Origin: Halalkalibacter wakoensis JCM 9140
Lineage (GTDB): Bacteria > Bacillota > Bacilli > Bacillales > Bacillaceae_D
NCBI RefSeq assembly: GCF_000513095.1
Contig: NZ_BAUT01000013.1
Location: 1-64,000, forward strand
Direction of reading: 5' to 3'
DNA length: 64,000 nucleotides
The notes beneath the pieces were generated by a model. The model had not been told where the DNA came from and did no database searches. It saw only the letters and a program-made list of their open reading frames with translations. Numbering within the stretch: position 1 is the first letter of the stretch; the number at the start of each line of letters is the position of its first letter. Shown here one piece after another: positions 55,308-63,471 of the stretch. The position numbers and the translations under genes are program-made.

Positions 55308-56287
55308 TTCGATTTGGAGTTATCGGAACGAATTGGATTACAGAACGTTTTATTGAAGCGGCAAGCAAGATCGAGGAATTCAAATTGGAGGCTGTGTATT
55401 CAAGATCAGAAGAGCGTGCTCTGGAATTTGGACAACCATATAACGTTGCTCACATTTACACAGATTTAACGGAGATGGCTAAAAGTACAGAGATTGATGC
55501 AGTCTACATTGCAAGTCCTAACTCGTTTCATGCTAGTCAAGCTATAGCCATGATGGAAAATGGAAAACATGTTCTATGCGAAAAGCCTCTAGCATCCAAT
55601 CAAAGAGAAGTGGAGGAAATGATCACCTGTGCAAAGGAAAATGGTGTGCTATTAATGGAAGCATTAAAAACAACGGTTCTACCAAATTTTCTCTCCATCC
55701 AAGAAAATCTTCAAAAAATCGGAACGGTTCGCAGATATTATGCAAGTTATTGTCAATATTCATCTCGTTACGATCGGTATAAAGAGGGTGAAATATTAAA
55801 TGCGTTCAAACCGGAGTTTTCAAATGGCGCATTAATGGACATTGGTGTGTATGGTGTCTATCCACTTGTAGCGTTATTTGGTGAACCTAAGTCTGTAAAA
55901 GGGCAATCAATAATGCTTAACTCAGGTGTAGACGGTCAAGGAAGTCTTCTTCTCGAATACGATGAAATGGATGCTGTTATTACCTATTCAAAAATAACGA
56001 ATTCGTATGTTCCATCAGAAATTCAAGGAGAAAACGGCAGTATTTTCATTGATAAGATACATACACCAGAAAAAGTGGAAATCAGGTATCGAGATGGTTC
56101 AATCGAAGATATTACAGTAAAGCAAGATCAACCATCTATGTATTATGAAGCGAAGGAGTTTATTGATTTGCTCATGACAAGCCAATATGAATCATCGCTT
56201 AACTCTTATTCCAATTCCTTTATTACAGCAACAATTATGGAAAAAGCTAGAAAGGAAATGGGGATCCGTTATCCAGCCGATAACTAG
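55304..56287 (+). CDS. Gfo/Idh/MocA-family oxidoreductase
   Basis: A 327-residue NAD(P)-dependent oxidoreductase. The Rossmann motif is FGVIGTNWITERF, followed by YIASPNSFHASQAI and the EKP motif in VLCEKPLASN. The C-terminal domain is the usual beta-sheet. It resembles B. subtilis YulF-type proteins. The substrate is probably a sugar or polyol derivative; nothing nearby identifies it. It overlaps the sensor kinase gene by ATGA and is co-transcribed. Confidence 0.88.
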   Translation: MIRFGVIGTNWITERFIEAASKIEEFKLEAVYSRSEERALEFGQPYNVAHIYTDLTEMAKSTEIDAVYIASPNSFHASQAIAMMENGKHVLCEKPLASNQREVEEMITCAKENGVLLMEALKTTVLPNFLSIQENLQKIGTVRRYYASYCQYSSRYDRYKEGEILNAFKPEFSNGALMDIGVYGVYPLVALFGEPKSVKGQSIMLNSGVDGQGSLLLEYDEMDAVITYSKITNSYVPSEIQGENGSIFIDKIHTPEKVEIRYRDGSIEDITVKQDQPSMYYEAKEFIDLLMTSQYESSLNSYSNSFITATIMEKARKEMGIRYPADN

Positions 56288-56348
56288 GGGGAGCAAGAAT
56301 TGGAGTGACTCTGCTTAGGAAGACTTCAAAAAAGCCTACTATCTCACT

Positions 56349-56377
56349 CAAGTTGACTCGTATTGTGGGTCAACTTG
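56349..56377. promoter_or_regulatory. Inverted repeat upstream of the marR gene
   Basis: CAAGTTGAC and GTCAACTTG pair exactly around an 11-base centre. There is no T-run, so an operator or transcript-end structure are both possible. It lies about 90 bp before the MarR start. Confidence 0.4.
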
Positions 56378-56465
56378 CAAAAGGGTGGAATCGCTTACTT
56401 ATTATACTTGCCTAAAGCAAAGAGTTCCTGTACCATTTTCTTATAAATGATAGGTGGTTGTGCGT

Positions 56466-56909
56466 ATGGGAAATAAAAAATATATTTTAGCAGAATCAAT
56501 TGGATATAAAATTACCAATACAGCCAAACTGATTACAAATAGGCTGAATCAAAACTTCAAACAAAATCATTTACCTGTTACCCATGAGCAGTGGGCCATT
56601 ATGATTCGGTTATGGGAGCAAGATGGTTTAACTCAAAACAGTTTAGCAACTTTGACGAAAAAAGATTCTCCTAGTATTTCAAGGTTAATTAATAATATGG
56701 AAAAACGAGAGTTAGTTACGCGAGTTCCACATCCTGTAGATAAACGAACTAACTTGATTTTTCTTACAGCTTCTGGGAAGAAATTGCAAATGAGTATGAT
56801 TGAACAAGCACAAAATACGGTTGATCAAATTTCTGAGGGCATTGACGAACAAGAAATGGAAATATTTCTAAAAGTTTTGCAAAAAATTGATCATAATTTA
56901 ACAGATTAA
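56466..56909 (+). CDS. MarR-family transcriptional regulator
   Basis: A 147-residue winged-helix repressor of MarR type: LPVTHEQWAIMIRLWEQDGLTQNSLATLTKKDSPSISRLINNMEKRELVTRVPHPVDKRTNLIFLTASG. ATAGGTGG lies 8 bp before the ATG at 56466; the frame start at 56454 is a GTG in that site and is rejected. The region after it holds two copies of the palindrome TTGTTYAAACAA before the siderophore permease gene, so it may regulate iron uptake or its own operon. The ligand is unknown. Confidence 0.88.
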   Translation: MGNKKYILAESIGYKITNTAKLITNRLNQNFKQNHLPVTHEQWAIMIRLWEQDGLTQNSLATLTKKDSPSISRLINNMEKRELVTRVPHPVDKRTNLIFLTASGKKLQMSMIEQAQNTVDQISEGIDEQEMEIFLKVLQKIDHNLTD

Positions 56910-56956
56910 AGCACACTTATTTCTCACCTAATTGAGAATAAGAGTGCTTTTTTTAT
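56910..56956 (+). terminator. Terminator after the marR gene
   Basis: AGCACACTTATTTCTCA pairs with TGAGAATAAGAGTGCT with small mismatches, then seven T. Confidence 0.85.
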
Positions 56957-56978
56957 ATGTACTTATGGTCTGATAAAA

Positions 56979-56992
56979 GTTGTTCAAACAAC
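56979..56992. promoter_or_regulatory. Palindrome 1, candidate MarR operator
   Basis: GTTGTTCAAACAAC contains TTGTTCAAACAA. A second, longer palindrome with the same core lies at 57071. Centre-to-centre distance is 94 bp. Confidence 0.5.
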
Positions 56993-57070
56993 ATTTAATG
57001 TAATAATGAGAATTGCAAGTGAATAAAACTAGGCTTAGTATAGGGTTATATGAAAAAAACAGTCCTTAAT

Positions 57071-57088
57071 TATTTGTTTAAACAAATA
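57071..57088. promoter_or_regulatory. Palindrome 2, candidate MarR operator
   Basis: TATTTGTTTAAACAAATA is a perfect 18-bp palindrome with core TTGTTTAAACAA, close to the promoter region of the permease operon and 17 bp before the first Fur box. Confidence 0.55.
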
Positions 57089-57104
57089 AATGTAAAAATA
57101 GTAT

Positions 57105-57119
57105 TGACAATCATTATCA
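57105..57119. promoter_or_regulatory. Fur box 1 of the permease operon
   Basis: TGACAATCATTATCA matches the Bacillus 7-1-7 Fur consensus TGATAATNATTATCA at 13 of 14 defined positions. Confidence 0.85.
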
Positions 57120-57141
57120 ACTGGGATTAAAATACAAATGC

Positions 57142-57156
57142 CGATAATCATTATCA
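57142..57156. promoter_or_regulatory. Fur box 2 of the permease operon
   Basis: CGATAATCATTATCA differs from the 7-1-7 consensus only in the first base. Confidence 0.85.
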
Positions 57157-57182
57157 GTAACTTCTTATTTTTTTCTTTTGAT

Positions 57183-57197
57183 TGATTATGATTATCA
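57183..57197. promoter_or_regulatory. Fur box 3 of the permease operon
   Basis: TGATTATGATTATCA differs from the consensus at one position. Three boxes within 93 bp predict tight iron repression of the operon starting at 57285. Confidence 0.8.
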
Positions 57198-57284
57198 ATT
57201 AGTCGGAAGTGGGAGGGTTGAAGTACATTCCATTCAACATCTACTTAAAATCAATCTTGTAATATAGAAAGAGCTGGCTCACTT

Positions 57285-58238
57285 ATGCGCAAAAGATATT
57301 TAGTCATTGTCCTAGTCGTTCTCTCAATCATCTCTTTGTTCATAGGAGTTAGAGATATTTCACCTTGGGACATTTTTCGTTTAACTGAAGATCAAATAGA
57401 GACGATGCTTCTTGTAAGGTTTCCTAGGTTGGTAAGCATTATTATTGCTGGTGTTGGCATGAGCGTATGTGGATTAATCATGCAACAGCTAACAAGAAAT
57501 AAATTTGTATCGCCTACAACTGCTGGAACATTAGATTCTGCTAGACTTGGAATCTTAGTTTCTTTAATTCTATTTACATCTGCAAGTCCTATCCAAAAAA
57601 TGATGGTCGCTTTTGCATTTGCTCTAGCTGGAACATTCATTTTTATGAAAATTTTAGAACGAATCAAGATGAAAGATACGATTTTTATTCCGCTTGTTGG
57701 ATTAATGTTTGGGAACATTGTGAGTTCTGTCACGACATTTTTTGCTTATCAGTATGATCTCATTCAAAATATGTCTGCTTGGTTGCAGGGGAATTTTGCC
57801 GTTATTATTAAAGGGCAGTATGAAATGCTTTACATAAGTATCCCGGTACTCATTGCAGCTTACATTTTTGCCAATAAATTTACGGTTGCAGGTATGGGTG
57901 AGGAATTTGCTGTTAACTTAGGTTTGAATTATAAACATGTAATGAATATTGGGTTAATCATTGTTGCGCTTATTACTTCTGTTGTCGTGTTGACAGTTGG
58001 TATGATTCCTTTTCTGGGATTGATTATTCCAAATTTAGTCACGATTTATAGAGGCGATAACCTGCGAGAGAATTTACCATATACGGCTCTACTTGGAGCA
58101 ATATTTGTACTTTTCTGTGACATTTTAGGACGCATATTAATCTTCCCGTATGAGATTGCCATTGGTCTCACGGTTGGAGTAATAGGAAGCGGCATTTTCC
58201 TGTATTTATTGTTAAGGAGAAAGACGTATGGGCTATAA
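57285..58238 (+). CDS. Siderophore ABC permease, FpbN/YclN-like
   Basis: A 317-residue FecCD-family permease with about nine helices. Typical marks are LVRFPRLVSIIIAGVGMSVCGLIMQQLTRNKFVSPTTAGTLDSARLG near the N-terminus and GMIPFLGLIIPNLV in the C-terminal half, the latter being the ATPase contact region. Length and order match B. subtilis yclN of the petrobactin importer yclNOPQ. Fur boxes lie upstream. It overlaps the next permease gene by 11 bp. The siderophore is inferred. Confidence 0.9.
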   Translation: MRKRYLVIVLVVLSIISLFIGVRDISPWDIFRLTEDQIETMLLVRFPRLVSIIIAGVGMSVCGLIMQQLTRNKFVSPTTAGTLDSARLGILVSLILFTSASPIQKMMVAFAFALAGTFIFMKILERIKMKDTIFIPLVGLMFGNIVSSVTTFFAYQYDLIQNMSAWLQGNFAVIIKGQYEMLYISIPVLIAAYIFANKFTVAGMGEEFAVNLGLNYKHVMNIGLIIVALITSVVVLTVGMIPFLGLIIPNLVTIYRGDNLRENLPYTALLGAIFVLFCDILGRILIFPYEIAIGLTVGVIGSGIFLYLLLRRKTYGL

Positions 58239-59178
58239 AGGGAAATTAATCACATTATTTGTCATCGCCGTAGGCCTCACCATTCTCTACTTAACAATTG
58301 GCGCAAATGGGAATTGGGAGTATGTGTTACCAAGACGTGGGTATAAAATTGCCGCGATTATTTTAACGGGTGCGACAATTGCATTCTCAACGATGGTGTT
58401 TCAGACAATTACAAATAACAGAATATTAACCCCAAGTATTATTGGTTTAGATTCACTTTACTTATTGCTTCAAACGTTTATTATTTTTACATTTGGCTCA
58501 CTAAGTGTTGTCATGATTAATAAATATATTAACTTTGGTCTTTCGATCGTTTTAATGGTAATATTTGCAGCCATTCTTTTTAAACTCCTTTTTAAACGAG
58601 AAGGGCAAAACATCTATTTTCTATTGTTGGTTGGTCTTGTATTCGGAACGCTATTTGGAAGCTTATCAACGTTCATGCAAGTACTGATTGATCCGAATGA
58701 ATTTCTTATGGTTCAAAATCGGATGTTTGCAAGCTTTAATAATGTCAATACAGATATTTTTTGGATATCATTTCTATTAATCATTGTTGTCTCTATTTAT
58801 TCGTACCGCTATGTGAAGTACTTAGACGTTTTATCATTAGGAAAAGAGCATGCTGTTAACTTAGGGGTTAACTACGATCAAATTGTAAAAAGGCTATTAA
58901 TTATCATTGCTATTTTAGTAGCGATTGCCACAGCCCTTGTCGGTCCAATCACATTTTTAGGGCTACTTGTAGCGAATGTGGCTCATGAATTTATGAAGTC
59001 GTATCAGCACAAATATTTAATTTCAGGTGCGATTCTTATTAGCATAGTCGCATTAGTCGGTGGGCAGTTAATCGTTGAACGGATCTTTTCTTTTTCAACG
59101 CCATTAAGTGTCATTATAAACTTTGTTGGTGGAGTGTATTTCCTATATCTATTATTAAAGGAGACGAAAAAATGGTAG
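58228..59178 (+). CDS. Siderophore ABC permease, FpbO/YclO-like
   Basis: A 316-residue FecCD-family permease partner, with LPRRGYKIAAIILTGATIAFSTMVFQTITNNRILTPSIIGLDSLY and VGPITFLGLLVANVAHEFM as family marks. Together with the previous gene product it forms a heterodimeric channel, as in yclNO. It overlaps the upstream permease by 11 bp and the ATPase gene by 7 bp, so all three are translationally coupled. Confidence 0.9.
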   Translation: MGYKGKLITLFVIAVGLTILYLTIGANGNWEYVLPRRGYKIAAIILTGATIAFSTMVFQTITNNRILTPSIIGLDSLYLLLQTFIIFTFGSLSVVMINKYINFGLSIVLMVIFAAILFKLLFKREGQNIYFLLLVGLVFGTLFGSLSTFMQVLIDPNEFLMVQNRMFASFNNVNTDIFWISFLLIIVVSIYSYRYVKYLDVLSLGKEHAVNLGVNYDQIVKRLLIIIAILVAIATALVGPITFLGLLVANVAHEFMKSYQHKYLISGAILISIVALVGGQLIVERIFSFSTPLSVIINFVGGVYFLYLLLKETKKW

Positions 59179-59930
59179 AAGTGATGAATGTTACAAAACA
59201 ATATCAGTCGAAAAAAGTAGTCGATGATGTCTCGGTTAAAGTTAGAAAAGGAACTATTACTTCGTTTATTGGTCCCAATGGCGCTGGGAAAAGTACGCTG
59301 CTATCGATTGTAAGTCGACTAATCGCAAAAGACGCGGGCGAAGTTAAAATTGACGATGTTGACATTAGTAAAACAAATAGCAATGAATTAGCGAAAAAAA
59401 TCTCAATCTTAAAGCAATCGAATAACATTACGATTCGTTTAACAGTTCGAGACCTCGTATCGTTTGGACGCTTCCCTTATTCACAGGGGAGATTAACGAA
59501 AGAAGATAAAAAACACATAGAAGAAGCCATTAGTTATATGGAATTAGAGGATATTCAAGATAAATTTTTAGACCAATTAAGCGGTGGGCAAAGGCAACGT
59601 GCTCATATTGCGATGGTTATAGCTCAAGACACAGAGTACATTTTACTCGATGAACCTCTTAACAACTTGGATATGAAGCATTCCGTTCAAATTATGAAAG
59701 TATTAAGAAGAATGGTCGATGAATTAGGGAAAACCATTGTCATTGTCTTGCATGACATTAACTTTGCTTCTTGTTATTCGGATTTCATCGTTGCACTAAA
59801 AGATGGCAGAATTGTTCGGGAAGGCCCCGCACAAGAAATCATTACAAACGAAGTCCTAAAAGAAATCTACGACATGGATATCCCAATCAACTGCGTAGGA
59901 GACAAAAAAATCTGTGTGTACTTTGCATAG
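59172..59930 (+). CDS. Siderophore ABC ATPase, FpbP/YclP-like
   Basis: A 252-residue ABC ATPase. Walker A is GPNGAGKST (34-42 approx.), the signature is LSGGQRQRAHIAM, Walker B is YILLDEPLNNLD, and the switch histidine is in IVLHDINF. It powers the FpbNO-type importer. It is the last gene of the permease operon; a perfect hairpin starts 6 bp after the stop. The binding protein gene follows 530 bp later under its own Fur box. Confidence 0.93.
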   Translation: MVEVMNVTKQYQSKKVVDDVSVKVRKGTITSFIGPNGAGKSTLLSIVSRLIAKDAGEVKIDDVDISKTNSNELAKKISILKQSNNITIRLTVRDLVSFGRFPYSQGRLTKEDKKHIEEAISYMELEDIQDKFLDQLSGGQRQRAHIAMVIAQDTEYILLDEPLNNLDMKHSVQIMKVLRRMVDELGKTIVIVLHDINFASCYSDFIVALKDGRIVREGPAQEIITNEVLKEIYDMDIPINCVGDKKICVYFA

Positions 59931-59935
59931 CTTTT

Positions 59936-59966
59936 AAGACAAAAGGGCGAACTTCCCTTTTGTCTT
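59936..59966 (+). terminator. Terminator of the permease operon
   Basis: AAGACAAAAGGG pairs perfectly with CCCTTTTGTCTT around CGAACTT. It forms the left edge of the 139-bp tandem repeat; the T-run after it is weak. Confidence 0.7.
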
Positions 59967-60246
59967 GAAAGCGAAGCGCTGAGCGAAGCCGTCGTTATCT
60001 TTTAAGCCTTTTGAGCGAACTTCTCAAAAGGCGCACGACGAGAGAAGCCAGCGCAACTATGATCGCACATGTATGGGGGAAAAGGGCGGTTTTCCCTTTT
60101 GGTATGAATGCGAAGCGCTGAGCGGAGCGCCGTTATCTCTTAAGCCTTTTGAGTGATCTTCTCAAAAGGCGCACGGCGAGAGAAGCCAGCGCCAACTATG
60201 ATCGCACACATTTGGAAGAAAGGGCGGTTTTCCCTTTTGGTATGAA
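59941..60246 (+). repeat. 139-bp tandem repeat, two units plus a partial
   Basis: Units start at 59941, 60080 and (partial) 60219, each 139 bp apart. Each unit holds an AAAGGG/CCCTTT hairpin, GCGAAGCGCTGAGCG, a CTTTTGAG/CTCAAAAG hairpin (GCC...GGC ends), GCACGRCGAGAGAAGCC and AACTATGATCGCACA. In unit 1 both hairpins carry the loop CGAACTT. There is no open frame. The array separates the permease-ATPase genes from the Fur box of the binding-protein gene. Confidence 0.92.
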
Positions 60247-60304
60247 AGCTTAGACATGCTAGAAAAAAAGTGGTAGGTAGTTCCTCTTTTTTTTGGAGTG
60301 ATAA

Positions 60305-60319
60305 TGATAATTATTATCA
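60305..60319. promoter_or_regulatory. Fur box of the binding-protein gene
   Basis: TGATAATTATTATCA matches the 7-1-7 Fur consensus perfectly, with an extra overlapping TGATAA half-site at 60299. It lies about 145 bp before the lipoprotein start. Confidence 0.92.
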
Positions 60320-60462
60320 AAAATACCTTCGTTAGTTATAGATCTTGACTAGTTTCGTAAGCAAGTACTCGGCCAAAGTATAGCAATTGCTCTTGCAAAA
60401 ACAAAACAGTCAACATCTTTAATTATATAAAATTAAACAAAGAAAAATAGGAGTGAGTAGAA

Positions 60463-61467
60463 ATGAGAAAGTCAGTATTGTTATTACTAATGACAATGGT
60501 TTTATCATTATTTATCGCAGCTTGCGGTTCAAGTACTGAAACTGAAGGAGAAGCAGTAGCTCCAGTAGAAGAGGAAGTTGAAGCAACAGAAGAAGCAACA
60601 GAAGAACCAGCTGAAGCTGAAGAGGCAGGAGAAATTACCGTTACACACCAACTTGGTGAAACAGTTGTACCTGTAAATCCCGAAAGTGTTGTTGTTTTTG
60701 ACTTAGGAGTTCTTGATGCTTTAGATAAATTAGGAGTTGAAGCAGTAACTGCTGTACCAACGGAAAACGTACCTGAATACCTTGCCAAATATCAAGGTTC
60801 TGAATATGAAACGGCTGGAACATTATTTGAGCCAGACTTTGAAAAAATTTATGATCTTCAACCAGATTTAATTATCATTTCAGGTAGAGCGCAAGAAGCT
60901 TACGAAGAGTTAAGTGAGATTGCACCTACGCTTTTTGTTCAATTAGATACAGCTAACTATTTAGAATCATTAACGAGCAATATCGAATTACTAGGAGAGA
61001 TCTTTGGTGTAGAAGAAGCAGCAGCACAAGAGTTAGCTGCCATCAATGAATCGTTAGAAGCTCTAAATGCGAAAGCAACTGAAACGGGAGCTGAAGCTTT
61101 GGTTATCTTAGCTAATGATGGTGCCATTAGTGCATATGGTCCAGGATCAAGATTTGGTATGCTTCATACTGATTTTGGTATTACACCTGTAGACGAAAAT
61201 ATTGAAGTATCTCAACATGGTCAAAACATTTCTTTTGAGTATATTGCTGAAAAAGATCCAGAATACTTATTCGTAGTAGACCGTGGTGCGATTGTTGGAG
61301 GAGAATCTTCTGCTCAAGCTACAGTAGAAAATGATTTAGTAAAAGGAACGCAAGCTTACCAAAATGGCAATATCGTCTATCTAAACCCAGTTTACTGGTA
61401 TATTACGACTGGTGGTTTAACAGCAGTTGATGGAATGATTGCTGAAGTAGCAGATGCATTAGAATAA
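60463..61467 (+). CDS. Siderophore-binding lipoprotein, FpbQ/YclQ-like
   Basis: A 334-residue substrate-binding protein. The signal peptide ends in the lipobox LFIAACGSS (cysteine about residue 21), followed by an unusually acidic linker of about 35 residues rich in Glu and Ala, then the two-lobed TroA/FhuD-type fold (VVVFDLGVLDALDKLGVEAV; DLQPDLIIISGR; VYWYITTGG). It matches the petrobactin-binding YclQ type in order and end. It is anchored outside the membrane and delivers the ferric siderophore to the permeases encoded upstream. It has its own Fur box. ATAGGAG lies about 8 bp before the ATG. Confidence 0.9.
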   Translation: MRKSVLLLLMTMVLSLFIAACGSSTETEGEAVAPVEEEVEATEEATEEPAEAEEAGEITVTHQLGETVVPVNPESVVVFDLGVLDALDKLGVEAVTAVPTENVPEYLAKYQGSEYETAGTLFEPDFEKIYDLQPDLIIISGRAQEAYEELSEIAPTLFVQLDTANYLESLTSNIELLGEIFGVEEAAAQELAAINESLEALNAKATETGAEALVILANDGAISAYGPGSRFGMLHTDFGITPVDENIEVSQHGQNISFEYIAEKDPEYLFVVDRGAIVGGESSAQATVENDLVKGTQAYQNGNIVYLNPVYWYITTGGLTAVDGMIAEVADALE

Positions 61468-61516
61468 TAAACTCAAATTAAAAAGAGGCTAGGACTAAAC
61501 CGTTCTAGATCATATG

Positions 61517-61575
61517 AAAATCCGAATGATTCAACATTCTTCTAAAAAGAATACGAATCGTTCGGATTTTTTTGT
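61517..61575 (+). terminator. Terminator after the lipoprotein gene
   Basis: Nested pairing AAAATCCGAAtGATTC..ATTCTT with AAGAAT..GAATCgTTCGGATTTT, then T-run. It shares its outer stem with the hairpin at 45915. Confidence 0.88.
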
Positions 61576-61618
61576 TTGTCGGATTTCAACTGGCATACTT
61601 GCTCGATGACGCCGCTTC

Positions 61619-61723
61619 GGACATACACTCCGCTTTCCGCGGGCGGCTGGTGAGCCTCCTCGTGCTAACGCACTGTGGGGTCTCACCCCTGCCTTCCTCC
61701 CGAAGGAGTCTGCGTGTATGTCC
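61619..61723. repeat. Larger hairpin repeat, copy B
   Basis: Outer arms GGACATACAC (61619-61628) and GTGTATGTCC (61714-61723) pair perfectly. The interior (CGCTTTCCGCGGGCGG, TGGTGAGCCTCCTCG, GGGGTCTCAC, CCCGAAGGAGTCT) matches copy A at 42598. The outer stem sequence differs from copy A but stays complementary. The remaining gap to 61853 holds no gene. Confidence 0.88.
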
Positions 61724-61853
61724 TACGCTAGTGAAGAAGTATTCCCTTATTCATCAACATAATTTAGCCCGAGAAGAAAAAGATCTTAGAAACACTTTGA
61801 ATCAACCAAAAATTCAAGTAATATGAAAATCGTGGAGTAAGTTTAGAAAGCGA

Positions 61854-63446
61854 GTGGATAGCGTGCATTTTATTTATCAACGAAATTGGCTTCTTATTAA
61901 AATACTATGGATCTGCTATCTATTTGTGATGATTACGAATTATTTATATGATCCTTCCCTTGTGTGGCCTCCATTTGGATTAATTATATGCGGATTAGTA
62001 ACGATAGCCATGAAATTGGTGAAGCACGATGTTATCATGATGTACGTTACTCTCACTTCAATCTTTTTGTATTTCTTTGTCTTAAACACATTGCATCCTG
62101 AACTCGTTAATTATCTTTTTCTATTATTTGGAGTTATTTTAAGTTCTCTCTATCAAAAATACGAAGCTGTTGTTTACTCAGGAGTGATCGCAGCGGGGTT
62201 ACTCTTCTATTTTTTCCATATTCAATATGAACAAATGCTTGAAAATGTTGCTCAAGCTGACAGTCTGTTTTTCCTGCTGTTCTCTATCTTACTTGTCCTT
62301 TTTTTCTTGTATCATGTAAAATTCACGAAACAATTGTGGAAGCAAGCGCAAGCAAATGAGCAAATGGTGAAGCAGCAACTTCACTCAACCGAACTGAACT
62401 TGGATTCTTTTATTAATCATACGCATGATGCTGTTTTGATGTTTTACGAAGACGGAACGATCATAAACAGCAACCCAGCATTTACGAAGCTTTATGGCTG
62501 GGAAAAAGATGAGGTTGTTTCAAAGAATATTGAGCACTTTGCTGAAGGTGTTGCTTTGATGGTGTCAAAGCAAGAATCGAGAATGGAAATGACACATCAC
62601 AATAAAGAAGGGGAAACCATTTTTGTCGATATTTCACTATCAAGTATAGAAGGGAAACAGGAAAACCATCCGATTATTTTGGCTTTAATTCTTGATTTAA
62701 CAGACAAGAAAAAAGCGGAAGAGCATTTACGAGAAAGTGAGAAGCTGACAACAGCTGGAAGGTTAGCTGCAGGAATAGCCCATGAACTCCGTAACCCGCT
62801 ATCTGTAGTGGAAGGGTTTTTGCAAATAGCGACTGAAGAAAATCAGGCTTTTTCCAAACACCGTGAGTTAATGCTTACAGAATTAAGAAGAATGAATTTA
62901 ATGACGACTGAATTTTTAGTGTTAGCAAAACCAAAAGATATTGAGATGGGTCCTGTTCATTTAGGGAAACTTTTTAAGGAAGTGTTAAGTCTCTATAAAA
63001 GACCATTAGCTGAACAGGGAATTGAATTGGTTTTAAATCTGGATGATGACATTCCTTATTCGTTTGGCGACGAAACGCAAATTAAACAATTTTTTATTAA
63101 TGTAATCCGAAATGGTGCTGAAGCCATGGAAGGTAATCCCTTTGCAGACAGAGGGACAATCACAGTAGCATTTGAGTATAGTAAGGAAGACATTAAAGTC
63201 ATCATACGTGATGAAGGGGTTGGATTTCCCCCCTATATCATTAAGAAGCTAGGACAACCATTTGTGACAACAAAAGAAAACGGAACCGGGTTAGGTTTAA
63301 TGATTATGAAGAAAATTATCGACACACATAAAGGAAAGCTGACTGTTTATAATCATCCCGAAAAAGGTGCCGTTGTCCAAGCCACGTTTCCTGTAATCAA
63401 ATCCCGTGATCAGGTAAAAAAAGCAGAAAAATGTCTCAGTAGGTAA
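61854..63446 (+). CDS. Membrane PAS-HisKA sensor histidine kinase (KinB/KinE-like)
   Basis: A 530-residue kinase with about six N-terminal helices (residues 12-155), a PAS domain (NHTHDAVLMFYEDGTIINSNPAFTKLYG), a HisKA domain with the phospho-acceptor in GIAHELRNPLSVVEGFLQIA and an HATPase domain (NVIRNGAEAME; GVGFPPY; GTGLGLMIMKKI). The build is that of orphan kinases feeding the Spo0 phosphorelay. No response regulator lies beside it. The start is uncertain: GTG at 61854 or GTG at 61863; neither has a strong ribosome binding site. Confidence 0.88.
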   Translation: MDSVHFIYQRNWLLIKILWICYLFVMITNYLYDPSLVWPPFGLIICGLVTIAMKLVKHDVIMMYVTLTSIFLYFFVLNTLHPELVNYLFLLFGVILSSLYQKYEAVVYSGVIAAGLLFYFFHIQYEQMLENVAQADSLFFLLFSILLVLFFLYHVKFTKQLWKQAQANEQMVKQQLHSTELNLDSFINHTHDAVLMFYEDGTIINSNPAFTKLYGWEKDEVVSKNIEHFAEGVALMVSKQESRMEMTHHNKEGETIFVDISLSSIEGKQENHPIILALILDLTDKKKAEEHLRESEKLTTAGRLAAGIAHELRNPLSVVEGFLQIATEENQAFSKHRELMLTELRRMNLMTTEFLVLAKPKDIEMGPVHLGKLFKEVLSLYKRPLAEQGIELVLNLDDDIPYSFGDETQIKQFFINVIRNGAEAMEGNPFADRGTITVAFEYSKEDIKVIIRDEGVGFPPYIIKKLGQPFVTTKENGTGLGLMIMKKIIDTHKGKLTVYNHPEKGAVVQATFPVIKSRDQVKKAEKCLSR

Positions 63447-63470
63447 CGAAATCTACTAAGACATTTTTTT
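63428..63470. terminator. Bidirectional terminator between kinase and DUF418 genes
   Basis: AATGTCT.AGTAG pairs with CTACT.AGACATT (one mismatch), with T-run. It overlaps the end of the kinase gene and serves the converging gene at 63472. Confidence 0.8.
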
Positions 63471-63471
63471 A

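Noticed and set aside
61572-61826. Open frame of 84 codons in the gap before the last kinase
   Set aside because: It reads through larger repeat copy B and has no start site support.
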